Shown here one piece after another: positions 9,754 to 20,013 of a stretch of DNA of 64,000 nt (position 1 is its first letter; the number at the start of each line of letters is the position of its first letter). A program made the position numbers and the translations under genes. The notes beneath the pieces are model-generated. The model saw only the letters and a list, made by a program, of their open reading frames with translations, had not been told where the DNA came from and did not search any database. This DNA comes from Trichoplusia ni (Eukaryota; Arthropoda; Insecta; Lepidoptera; Noctuidae): positions 2,356,001 through 2,420,000 of the forward strand of contig NC_039505.1 in NCBI RefSeq assembly GCF_003590095.1, written 5' to 3'.

Positions 9754-12700
9754 AGGCGGATATTGACTGCCATGCAATATCGAGCCGCCTGTTCATTACG
9801 GATCGCAGCACTAAGATACAGTTTCTTATAGATACGGGTTCAGACCTGTGTGTATTTCCACGATCCGCTGTACGGGGACCACGCATGAAGACAAAATACG
9901 AGTTGTTTGCAGCCAACGGGTCAGTTATCAGCACATATGGATTTCATCCCCTAACACTCAACTTTGGACTCCGCCGCGAGTTCACGTGGCGATTCATAGT
10001 TGCCGACGTCACCAAGCCCATAATCGGAGTCGACTTTTTGGCTTACTACAATCTGATTGTCGACTGCCGAAACCAGCGCCTCATAGACAACCTGACGTCC
10101 CTTGCAACTCAGGCACCACAGTACGAACCAACAGAAGCCATATCATCTGTTCGCACCATCACCGAAGTTAGCAACTACCACCGCATCTTGAAGGAGTATC
10201 CAGACCTCACTCGTCCCACTGGAAAGCCAGGGGTACCGAAGCACAAGACACTGCACCATATACGCACTACGCCGGGACCCCCTGTCTCTAATCGTCCTCG
10301 TCGTTTGGATCCACAACGCCTCAAGATAGCAAAGCGAGAGTTTGAGGAGATGCTGCAAAACGGGACGGCACGCCCTTCGGAAAGCGCCTGGTCCTCACCA
10401 CTGCACTTAGCGCCCAAGAAGAATGACGGATGGCGTCCATGCGGTGACTACCGCGCATTGAACGCACGGACCATCCCGGACGTCTATCCTATCAGACACC
10501 TGCAGGACTTCACCCACGAGTTGGCGGGCAGCACTATCTTCTCCACGATAGATTTGGTGAAGGCATACAACCAAATTCCCGTCTCTGAAGAAGACATACC
10601 TAAGACGGCGATAACAACTCCATTTGGCCTATTTGAATTTCCCTACATGACCTTTGGACTCAGAAACGCCGCACAGACTTTCCAAAGGTTCATGGACGAA
10701 GTTCTGCGAGACCTAACCTTTTGTTATGGATATCTTGACGATATACTGGTGTTCAGCAAGGATATCCATCAGCACGAACAACACCTCAGACTACTGTTCG
10801 AAAGGTTGGTCAAATACGGCGTCTTATTAAATACTAGCAAGTGTATTTTTGGCCAAACAGAGGTGATATTCCTGGGATACAAAGTCTCTGCGTCAGGTAC
10901 ACAGCCTCCAGAATGCAAAGTCCAAGCCATACAAGACTTCCCTGAGCCAAAGACGGTCAAAGAACTGAGGCGATTCCTAGGGATGCTGAACTTTTATCGC
11001 CGTTTCATACCTGAAGCTGCTTCAAAACAGGCACCTCTCAACGAACTGCTCGCAGGTCCAAAAGTCAAGGGATCACATCCAATCATCATGACACCAGAGC
11101 TGCTAGAAGCTTTCAACAGCTGCAAGCAGAGCCTCACCGAAGCCACACTCTTAGTGCATCCAGACCCTCACGCTGAGCTAAACATACTTACGGATGCGTC
11201 TGATACAGCAATCGGCGCAGTACTTCAGCAGCGGAGCAAAGGGAGATGGCAGCCGCTGGCATTCTTTTCGAAGAAACTCAGCCCATCGCAGAAGAAGTAC
11301 AGCCCGTACGACCGTGAGCTTCTGGCAATATACGAAGCCATCAGATACTTCCGATTCATGGTTGAGGCACGCGTGTTCCACGTCACAACAGACCATAAAC
11401 CGCTGACATTTGCGTTTGCACGCCCACGGTCAAATTGCCCTCCCCGGCAATTCAGATACCTGGATTATATAGGACAATTTACGACAGATATCAGATACAT
11501 ACCTGGGAAGGACAACGTTGTTGCGGACACACTTTCACGCGTCAATGAACTCCAACTACCCTTGGATTACCAGGCCCTGGCCAAGGAACAGCAAACCGAC
11601 CTCGAACTGCAGAGCTTGCTAAAAGACGGATCATCTTTGAAGCTGAGGAAGGTGAAACTACCTGAATGCAACACCGAAATATACTGCGACGTAACGTGTA
11701 TTCCACGACCATTTATAACGAGAACGTTTCGCAAGCAGGTGTTCATGTCTCTTCATAACCTCAGCCATCCTGGGCGTAAGGCAAGTGTCCGGTTGGTCAC
11801 TGAGAGGTTTGTTTGGCCGGGGGTAAGAAAGGACTGCAGACAAATGGCAAAAGAATGTGAAGCGTGTCAAAGGAGTAAGGTGACACGCCATACCTCTGCC
11901 CCATTGCAGGCATTCAAACCACCTTCGGCACGTTTTCGCCACATCCACCTCGATTTAATTGGGCCCTTACCACTGTCCTCTAACTACAGGTACTGCCTCA
12001 CGATTGTCGACCGCGCGACACGGTGGCCTGAGGCGTACCCACTGCAGGACATTACCGCAGAAACCTGTGCTACTGCTCTCACCACTGGATGGATAGCCCG
12101 GTTCGGCTGTCCAGAACATATCACCACGGACCGAGGCCGGCAATTGAATGCCGCACCTTCAAGAACCTAGCCGCCCTGATAGGCGCCACTCACCATCTGA
12201 CCACTTCTTATCACCCCCGCAGCTAACGGCCTCGTTGAGAGACTGCACCGCCAATTGAAAGCCGCGATCATGTGCCATGCGAATTCAAGCTGGACAGAAG
12301 TTCTTCCATGGGTACTACTAGGCATACGCAGCGCATGGAAAGAAGACATAGGCGCAACAACCGCTGAACTCGTCTACGGTGAGCCACTCCGCCTACCTGG
12401 ACAGTTCCTCACAGAAGCCTCAAAGGATGCCGTGGACATGAGTGACCTGGTAGACAGGTTACGCGCCCACATGACCAAGTTGACGCCACAACCAACGTCG
12501 TGGCACACGAGCTCCAGCCGACCCTTCTACATCCCGAAGGACTTGAGCACTGGCATCCCACGTCTTTCTACGCGAAGGCCCAGGTCGAAGATCACTGCAG
12601 GCCCCTTATACAGGTCCACACAAGGTCCTTGCTCGCGACCAGAAGACAGTAGACATCGAAGTCAATGGAAAAAGACAGAAGGTGACGATTGACCGAGTAA

Positions 12701-12834
12701 AACCTGCATATAGGACGAGAGACGAACTGGATCCAGGACAAGGCCAGACTTCAGACCCAGTTCAGCCTGATAACATAGTCAGAAAAACAAGAAGCGGCAG
12801 GACGGTGAAATTTCCTAACTACTATCGCCCGTAG
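9723..12834 (+). pseudogene. pol of Gypsy element 1 (protease-RT-RNase H-integrase, broken in integrase)
   Basis: The pol frame is open from 9723, overlapping gag by about 30 nt in the -1 frame. A G-TTA-AAC heptamer at 9729-9735 is a plausible slip site. Visible parts: protease DTGS at 9831-9842, reverse transcriptase with YLDD at 10731-10742, RNase H with TDAS and DRELLA, the integrase HHCC finger (CEACQRSK), and the first catalytic residues HLDLIGP and TTDRGR. The uninterrupted part ends at 12170. Single-base changes near 12139, 12214 and 12555 shift the frame through the rest of the integrase. The final stop of the downstream frame is TAG at 12832-12834. Replication roles are those of the Gypsy family. 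This copy looks inactive as written. Confidence 0.88.
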
Positions 12835-12844
12835 TCACGGTCTC

Positions 12845-12857
12845 GCCGGGGGAGTGG
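12845..12857 (+). other. Polypurine tract of Gypsy element 1
   Basis: A ggggga-rich run (gccgggggagtgg) lies immediately before the TG of the 3' LTR, the expected place for plus-strand DNA priming. Confidence 0.65.
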
Positions 12858-13333
12858 TGTGGCGAGTAAGTCGCACGACTAAACGCAGCACAGGATCACG
12901 CCATTTTACGTCACAGCGTGCCGTGTGCAAAACAAGTTTCGAAAGCTCCGCCCACCTTGCGACGACAAGTTAACTTAGCGCCGCCTCCCAAGACATGGCG
13001 TCTGCGCATCCTTTGTTCGAAGCACTAATGAGGCAAGATGGCGGCGCACTCATCTATTGTCCACGCTAATGAGAGGGCGTAAACTCCTGCGCAAATATGC
13101 CAAGTGGGAGCCGTTTTTATCATAATGTTTAGTATAAATAGCTGTGTATTTTCTAAGATTCATTCATTACGCTTGTGTCTTGCTACCGCAATATAACTCT
13201 GTCGCTTTCACCTGGCATTTTATTCCTTCGCTTATCATCATATTCCTCATTGCTTCTGCTATACCCACCTGTATTATCTACGCAAGTAGTATACTGTAGC
13301 CAGCATATACCAACGGAGTCCTATACTACTTCA
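12858..13333 (+). repeat. 3' LTR of Gypsy element 1
   Basis: Near copy of 8365-8841. It is followed directly by LINE endonuclease sequence rather than by the sequence seen left of the 5' LTR. Confidence 0.93.
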
Positions 13334-13348
13334 GTATATACCACCGGA

Positions 13349-15687
13349 GATGCTAACATAGATATTAAACCATCTAATACAGATGACCGATGTGCTAATT
13401 ACCTAACCCTAAACGGAAGCCGGAAGACCCACGGTCATTACCTCCCCACTAGAATAAATAATTGTATTGATCACGTTCTCCTTAAATCCAATAAATCTAC
13501 TGATATACTTGTCTTGAAATCCCATATCACGGATCACCTTCCATTACTAATATATGTGGAAGATCAGACTCAGTGCAACAGAAGGCTCCTGATTATAAGA
13601 CCCCAAAAATAATTATCCTAATGTCATAAAGGATATGGAGGGACAGGATTTCACTCATGTCACTAACACGGTAGACCCTAATATAGCTGCTTCTTGTCTA
13701 GTAAAACATAGTTCAATCTATTCTGGAAAAACATACACGTATAATCAATGTTCCTAAACATCAAGAAATCTAAAGCCTGGATTACTCCGGGTCTATTACG
13801 ATGCATTCGGCATCGTGATAATCTTCACAAAAAAGCCCGTAGCTCTCCCAATAATGACATGGTCCGAATCTCCTATAAACGATACCGAATAATTGTAACA
13901 ACCTGCTCAAGAAGCTTAAAACTGCATATGAAATATCAGAATTGGAAAAAGCTAAACGTAACCCTAGAACACTCTGGAATAAAATAAAAGAGATTACACA
14001 TGCCAAAAAGAGATGTGATCCTCCTCTAGAACTTTTAAAAACATGTGCGGACCCTTACAGTGCAGCCAATCAAGTATCTAAGTTCTTTGCCAACATTGGC
14101 TCAGACCTAGCCTCTAATATTGCACCCCCCCCCCACTGACATTGTCGCTGCCAAAAACTTCCTCCCCTAATTCATTTGTCATTCTTGCCGTTGACTATTC
14201 TGAGCTTGACTCAACCATCATGAATTTAAGACACGATAGTGCCACTGGATGGGACGGAATATCTTCTTTTCTCCTTAAAATGTGTCGCAAACCTCTTGTA
14301 CCCGTTATCACACATATCATTAATATATCAATCGAAAAAGGAATTTTTCCAGAACCGTTTAAGAAGGCCTTGGTCCATCCAGTGTTCAAGGGTGGGAACA
14401 GAGACTGCGTGAATAATTACAGACCAATCTCGGTTCTTTCAGCAATGTCGAAGGTTATGGAAAGGTTAATAAATGGACGTCTACTCAACTTTCTGTACAA
14501 ACAACAAGTCATTGCGCACAACCAATATGGTTTCAAGAAATGTGTTTCTACAGAGGATGCGATTGCCGACTTAACAGAAACTGTTGCTAGGAATCTAGAC
14601 AATCATCGAAAATGCCTTTCAATATTCTTGGACCTACAGAAAGCGTTCGATACGGTTTCTGTTCCTACTCTTCTGGCGAAATTGGAAGCCATTGGCATTC
14701 GAGGAACAGCCCATGACCATTTCAAGAGCTATCTTCAAAACAGAAAACTTCGTGTAAAGATTGATTCATACATTAGTGATGGAAAGAAATCATCACCTAC
14801 GCTATTCCTAATGTATATAAATGACCTTTGCAAATTGGAGCTCCCCAACAGCAAGATCTTCACATATGCTGATGATACTGCGATCGTAGTATGTATATGG
14901 AGATTCATGGACGGACGTGAAGTATCATGCAGAACAATCGCTACAAATTGTCATGAGGTGGCTGCAAAACAACCTTCTATCACTAAATTTGTCTAAAACC
15001 AATTATATTCCTTTCTCTATCAGTCAACGGACCGACGCACCATCTTATTTGAAACTTTTTGCTCATACCTGCATTGGCTCCACCTCCTGTTCATGTACAC
15101 CAATATCACGTGACAGTCAAACTAAATATCTGGGTGTAGTAGTTGATGACGGACTAAAGTGGTACTCTCAAGTTGAGAGCCTAACGTCAAGGGTGAGGAA
15201 ACTTATATATATCTTCAAGTCCCTAAGGCATTGCGCTGACCACAAAACATTGAAAATGGTCTATCTTGCACTTTGCCAGTCTGTCATTAGCTATTGCATT
15301 CCGGTTTGGGGTGGCATGCCGAAGACTAAACTCCTTGGGTTGGAACGTGCCCAGAGGGCTGGGCTTAAGGTGATGCTCAGAAAACCGTATAGATATCCCA
15401 CTAATGAATTGTATGCGGAATGCAGGGTACTTACTATACGGCAACTCTTTGTGCTTAATGCCACCCTCAGAAAGCATTGTCAGGTTCTTTTATTAGATCC
15501 AACCACTCGTAAAGCCAAATATGCATGCCCATCTGTCCCATATAAAACATCCTTCGCTAGTCGCCAGCTTTATGTTATAAGCTCGCTCATTTACAGAAGA
15601 GTGAATAAACATATACAAATTTGCACAGACACGAAGTTAAAGCTAAACTACAAAACTGGCTGTATGATCAAGACTATTCTCGTATAG
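13349..15687 (+). pseudogene. LINE family 1 ORF2 remnant (endonuclease-reverse transcriptase)
   Basis: Pieces in changing frames encode the end of an APE-type endonuclease (GDANIDI, NCIDH, HITDHLP; 13349-13612), a linker (13748-14139), and reverse transcriptase (14142-14996) with RPISVL, LDLQKAFDTV and YADD at 14865-14876. A C-terminal region (14917-15687) has LGVVVDDGLKW and RAQRAGLKV. The usual GVPQG motif before the catalytic site is missing, replaced by a shortened stretch, so the enzyme is dead independently of the frameshifts. At least four frame changes are present. Confidence 0.8.
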
Positions 15688-15767
15688 AAGATCTTATAAC
15701 TATAATAATGTAGGCACTTAAAAACAAAAAATTAAAAATTAAAAATAAAGACTATTCTACAAAACTG

Positions 15768-15950
15768 AAACCATACAACACTACAAGAACACTCACCAAA
15801 CTCACCTCTCACTAATACAACCCCCCTCCGCCATTAATACACCACACCACAACACACCATACCATAACACAAGACACCATACCACAACAAAACCACACCA
15901 CACCTAACAACCACATAACCATCCTTAAACACACATACCTACATACACAC
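15768..15950 (+). repeat. A/C-rich low-complexity stretch in LINE 3' region
   Basis: Nearly devoid of G, made of cca/aca words (ccacaccacaacacacc and similar). It follows the LINE coding end and probably belongs to its 3' UTR. Confidence 0.7.
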
Positions 15951-16200
15951 ATTCATATTCATAGTTATAGCAGGTCATTATAGGTTCATTATAATATAAC
16001 ATACACATAAAGGATTATTTGTGCACTAAGTTACAGTAGAACACTGACTCCTAAGTCACAGGGTTCCCCTAGTTTAGGAGGCAGGGTTTTCCACTATTTA
16101 TGCAGCCTTTCTTCCTCCAAAGATTTTTGTTCCTATGAGCATTGTAAGAATTTGTATGTTAAGGTTTTTGTGTTAATAAACTTTATTTTTTATTTATTTA

Positions 16201-17310
16201 TTTCTTTATTTATAATATTACAAATTATTGCCCATAACTTCGTTTGTGATCCAGGATAAAAGTACTCTATGTCCATTTGAAAGACCATGGTCTATTCATG
16301 TGTCAAATTTAATCCATACTCTTCTGACATCTTGTAAATATCTTATAAATATCTTGGTAAGTGCATTATTTGGTTAGTTTGTGCACTAGCGCACAATTTT
16401 ATTTTTCAAGTTAGATAATAAAATTGTGTGCTAGTAACCAAATGCAACTGATAAAATTTAAAAATATATTGTAAAAATTCGCGTGACATATCACATATAA
16501 GTTAACTAAAAATACTGTGTATACAGAATCGAATCACAGAATATTATCATTACCGTTTGTTGCAGCTCATTGCCATTCGAATAAAAAAGAACGGTAATCG
16601 ATGGTAATTAGAAGAATGGTAATTAGATTCATAAATATTTTCTATAAATTACCGTTTTTTGAAATAATTACAGCATTTTCGAGTTTATCAGCGGATAAAG
16701 AAACTTCTGCCGATTACATTCGTCAAATTATTATTTGATAAAAATTAGTATAAATACCTTTTATAACACGAACGGTATGCAGAAATATTCCTAACCGAAC
16801 TTAAAGTTTCGTAGTCTTTCATGCCTGTGTTCGGCTCAGTGGCTGAGCGTTGAGTGTCTCCAAATGCGTAATGCGAAGCGCGGTGCACAAAGTCGGGTAA
16901 ATATTAAAATATCGGATCGAGCGTACCGTCGAATGGTAATTATGAGAAAGTGTAGGGACATTTTTCGAAGTTGTATAAAACCGCTTAAATATGTTCTTTA
17001 TAAAGAAATAAAACGTCAATGAATAGATTAACTATCCTATTATGCGTATTAGTAATAAAAAAGACATTCTTCAAATGCAGTTCTGTAACTGGATTTGGTA
17101 ATTTCCTAAAATCTGGGAAAAGGGACGCAGACGGTAATAAGATTTAAGATCCTTTGTTTTAAATTTAGTAAAAAAAAAGTATTTTTAAGGATTGTGCCTC
17201 ATAAAACACCAAGATAACTATTCGAAAACAACTTAAAATACCAATTCTTTCAGCGTTTTATATATTATTTATCTTCTACCATGTGATATGCACGAAATGA
17301 AATATTTACC
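16201..17310. other. No gene seen; AT-rich sequence
   Basis: No credible coding frame on either strand. Several acggtaat/attaccgt words of both orientations occur at 16550-16780, and a hairpin lies at 16385-16435. It may be old repeat sequence. Confidence 0.4.
16385..16435. repeat. Inverted repeat, 18-bp arms
   Basis: Arms 16385-16402 (actagcgcacaattttat) and 16418-16435 are reverse complements with one mismatch and a 15-base loop. Possibly a foldback element remnant. Confidence 0.7.
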
Positions 17311-17671
17311 TTGCTGCTTCATGACAAAGCGCTGGTCCACACATCGGGTGTTTCCAAGACTACCATCAAAGAATGAAGAATGAAAGCCCGACTTGGCCCC
17401 AAGCGATTTTTATTTATTTTCAAAATTGAAATCCGACTTCCGAGGAAAACGTTAGAAAAAAGTTTAACACGGATGAAGAGGTGAAGCCCGCGGTTTTGGC
17501 ACATTTTGAAGATAAAACTTCAGACAATTTTTTTGAAGGAATTGAAATGTTAATTAAGCGATGCGAAAAGAGTATTGAAATTTAGGAGGACCGCATTGAA
17601 AAATAATAAAAGTTTTTTGAGATTTATCCTTTATTTATAGTTCAGACCAGAAACTTTTGGACCTTACTACG
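17311..17671 (+). mobile_element. Mariner fragment A (3' end only)
   Basis: Matches the 3' part of the mariners at 25.0 and 34.8 kb, from the HDxA box (ctgcttcatgacaaagcgc) to the terminal inverted repeat (aaacttttggaccttacta). Internal bases around the YSPDLAPSD box are deleted (17372-17392). The 5' two thirds is absent. Confidence 0.85.
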
Positions 17672-17866
17672 TGAAAGGGCGTCATGGTTCGATATGTATC
17701 GGGGTTTTTAGGAGCGGTTTTAGCGAGTAATAAAGAAAAATTGTAACCATAGCAACTGTCAAAATACCGTTGTTATTGTCATAACATTTCGAAGTTACGA
17801 CTAAAATAATTTGTGAAGTAGATTATTATCTATATTAATCCATACTTCCATATCTATATTTTAATA
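17672..17866 (+). repeat. Right flank of the Helitron-like host repeat
   Basis: Same sequence as follows mariner copies at 26126 and 36504 (gtaaccatagcaactgtcaa, then gaagttacgactaaaataat). This shows the mariner fragment belongs to a third copy of the same host repeat. Confidence 0.75.
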
Positions 17867-18297
17867 CTAGCTGTTGCCCGCGACTTCGTCCGCGTGGTTA
17901 GAAGAAATTGCGACTATAACTTGAGATTTAAACTATCCTATCTCTCAAGTTGAATCGAACTGCACATGGTGTGCGAATTTTATTATAATCGGTCTAGTGG
18001 TTTAGGAGTCACGGACACGGACTTATTTGTAGACCTTTTTAAGTTGTACAATACTGTAGTACATTGTTTTGATCTATCTGTAGGCTTCAGTCAGCGTTTG
18101 CAATGTAAGCGCAAAAAATGTGTTTTTACGACCCCACATTAGAAACCTCAAAAATTGTAACCTATGTGTTATTCTGATGTATAAGCTATATTGTGGTAAA
18201 GTTTCATTCAAATCCATTCAGTAGTTTTTACGTGAAAGAGTAACAAACATCCATACATACATACTTACAAACTTTCGCCTTTATAATAGTAGTAGGA
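17867..18297 (-). mobile_element. Non-autonomous Helitron-like element
   Basis: On the minus strand it begins TCCTACTACTATTATAAAG and ends with the hairpin core and CTAG (17867-17870). About 430 bp, non-coding. It abuts the broken Helitron 2. Confidence 0.65.
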
Positions 18298-20013
18298 TAT
18301 TATCCAAAAAATGTTTCGACTGGGGATGATCCCCACTAAGGAGACATTTAAGTAAGTGTGGTGGATCTTGGAAATTTGGAAGAAAAATTTTTCCATTTGA
18401 GCAGCACATTCCGTCTGTCTCTTTCTTCCATTTCAAAGCATGACAAAAATTACAAATTTCTCTCATGTCACCCACGGAAGTAAAGTCAGCATAATTCTAG
18501 ACGAATATGTGAACCCTGATTTTTCCCCATTGTCCCAAGGTAATAAAATATTTGCATCGTCATATTCCATGGACTCATCAGCTTCGCTATTTGTTTCTGT
18601 ATTCATATGGTATCGAGCTCGTTCCATTTCTAGGCGAGATTGACGTTGTTCTGCTGTTTCTGCTCGTCTTAGGTCATCTATTCTTTTCCTTTCAGATGCA
18701 AGATAACTTTCATTGTTTCTTTGTACACCTACATAGTTATGTCTAGCTATTTGTAATCGTTCTTCTCTTTGGGAGAGAGATTCAGACTCGCGCGAGAGAG
18801 CGTGACGCTCTCGGTCAGATGACAGACGTGCATGGCGTTCCTCGATACTCTCTTGAGAACGCAAAGTCGCGGTCCGAGTTCTTTGCGAACTTAAGCGCGA
18901 CTCCCTTTCTGTGAAAGTCTCTGACTCGCGTGAGAGAGAGTGGCGCTCCCGATCAGCAGACAGCCGGACTTCGCGTTCCTGGTACTCTCTTGAGAACGCA
19001 AAGTCGCGGTCCGAGTTCTTTGCAAACTTAAACGTGACTCCCTTTCCGTGAACGTTTCAGATTCACGTGAAAGAGCGATGTGCTCTCGGTTAGCAGATAA
19101 CCGTGCTTCACGATCTTCTTCCGATTCCTGAGACCTAATTAGTCTCATCCTTTTCGCATTTCGGCTACGCAGCGAAAGGTTTGTTTTTTTTCTTTGAGGC
19201 ATTTTCAAGGAAAATTTAAGCAATAAAAAAACCAACAACACTTATGACCGAATAGCCTACAAACTTAAAAGAACGGTGCGTCGAACAGTCTAAGTATGTT
19301 CGTGGTCGTGACTTAACGAATTGGCTAAGTTACTGTAAAAAGATTGGCACTATTGGATACAAACTACGAAGTAAATAAAATACTACTTCGTACTTCAAAC
19401 CAATGACCAAACGAAACCAAACAAAACACAAAACCAATACTTATATTTCGACCAATTTAGAACAACGATTTTCTTCCAAGCAACCTAAGACCTTTTACGA
19501 CACACTCGAGAACTTTTAAGACACCAAACGAAACCCAATTTGCCAAGTAAACACGGTCGACGTGATTCTCGCGCGGAATTTCTTAACACCGCGATTCAGA
19601 AAATGACGTCATTTGCACAACGCCATCTATCGGATTTGGATTTCAACTATCAACATTAGTTCTATTTTTAGTCTTAAGATGTCGTTGCAAGTTTGAGTCG
19701 TGCAAGTCGTTCTTGAACTCACTAAATTAATCATATCTTTTGATAGAGTGAACCGATTTCGATGAAATAAAAACTAAGTTATACCTCAAGTTGCGTATAA
19801 TTTTTGTATATAAACATTGTCTGCATTGAATTCGTAGATTTTACGTGATGCGCGCACAAACAAACATATAAACAGACAAACAGACAAAAATTTCAAAAAT
19901 GATGGAATTGGGTTCTGTTACTTATCTTTTCACACGCTGGCTATTTTTTTTCTAAATTTCTTCAATGTACAAAAATGACTTTTCTACAGATTTATTATAT
20001 GTATAGATATAGA
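18298..20013 (-). mobile_element. Helitron 2, 5' part only
   Basis: On the minus strand it starts TCTATATCTATAC at 20013, directly after the CTAG end of Helitron 1. It contains a 5' leader and the start of a Rep-helicase gene, and is cut off at 18298 by the element to its left. No Rep or helicase core remains. Confidence 0.7.
18300..19241 (-). pseudogene. Helitron 2 Rep-helicase, N-terminal remnant
   Basis: Fragments 18891-19241, 18463-18864 and 18300-18475 in shifting frames encode the charged repetitive N-terminal region typical of insect Helitron proteins: repeated R-SQES/E-REARL-ADRE blocks (for example RSQESEEDREARLS). They then give the start of the Helitron N domain (CxxC region, DPPHLLKCLL). 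Frameshifts break it near 18870 and 18470. The catalytic domains are absent. Confidence 0.75.

Larger units (their letters stand above)
8365..13333 (+). mobile_element. Gypsy (Ty3) LTR retrotransposon, CsRn1-like, element 1
   Basis: A full-length LTR element: LTRs of 477 and 476 bp differing at about three substitutions or indels, a primer site matching the tRNA-Trp 3' end, gag, pol in the order protease, reverse transcriptase, RNase H, integrase, and a purine tract before the right LTR. The tRNA-Trp primer and the CHCC-type Gag finger are features of the CsRn1 clade. Gag and integrase carry single-base indels, so this copy is probably not autonomous. Flanking tetranucleotides differ (ttac left, gtat right), so no target duplication is present. 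No env-like frame follows pol. Confidence 0.9.
13334..16200 (+). mobile_element. LINE family 1, copy A (5' truncated, decayed)
   Basis: A non-LTR retrotransposon beginning abruptly at the Gypsy LTR in the endonuclease domain (GDANIDI) and running through reverse transcriptase to an A/C-rich 3' region and a tttatttattt tail. A relative on the minus strand at 26.4-31.6 kb shares the endonuclease (NIDI ... CLDH/CIDH ... ITDH). Exact clade (CR1/Jockey group) cannot be fixed by eye. Confidence 0.8.

Noticed and set aside
8365..13333. Endogenous retrovirus with envelope gene
   Set aside because: No env-like frame, signal peptide or membrane segment between pol and the 3' LTR. The same holds for the element at 39859-45207.
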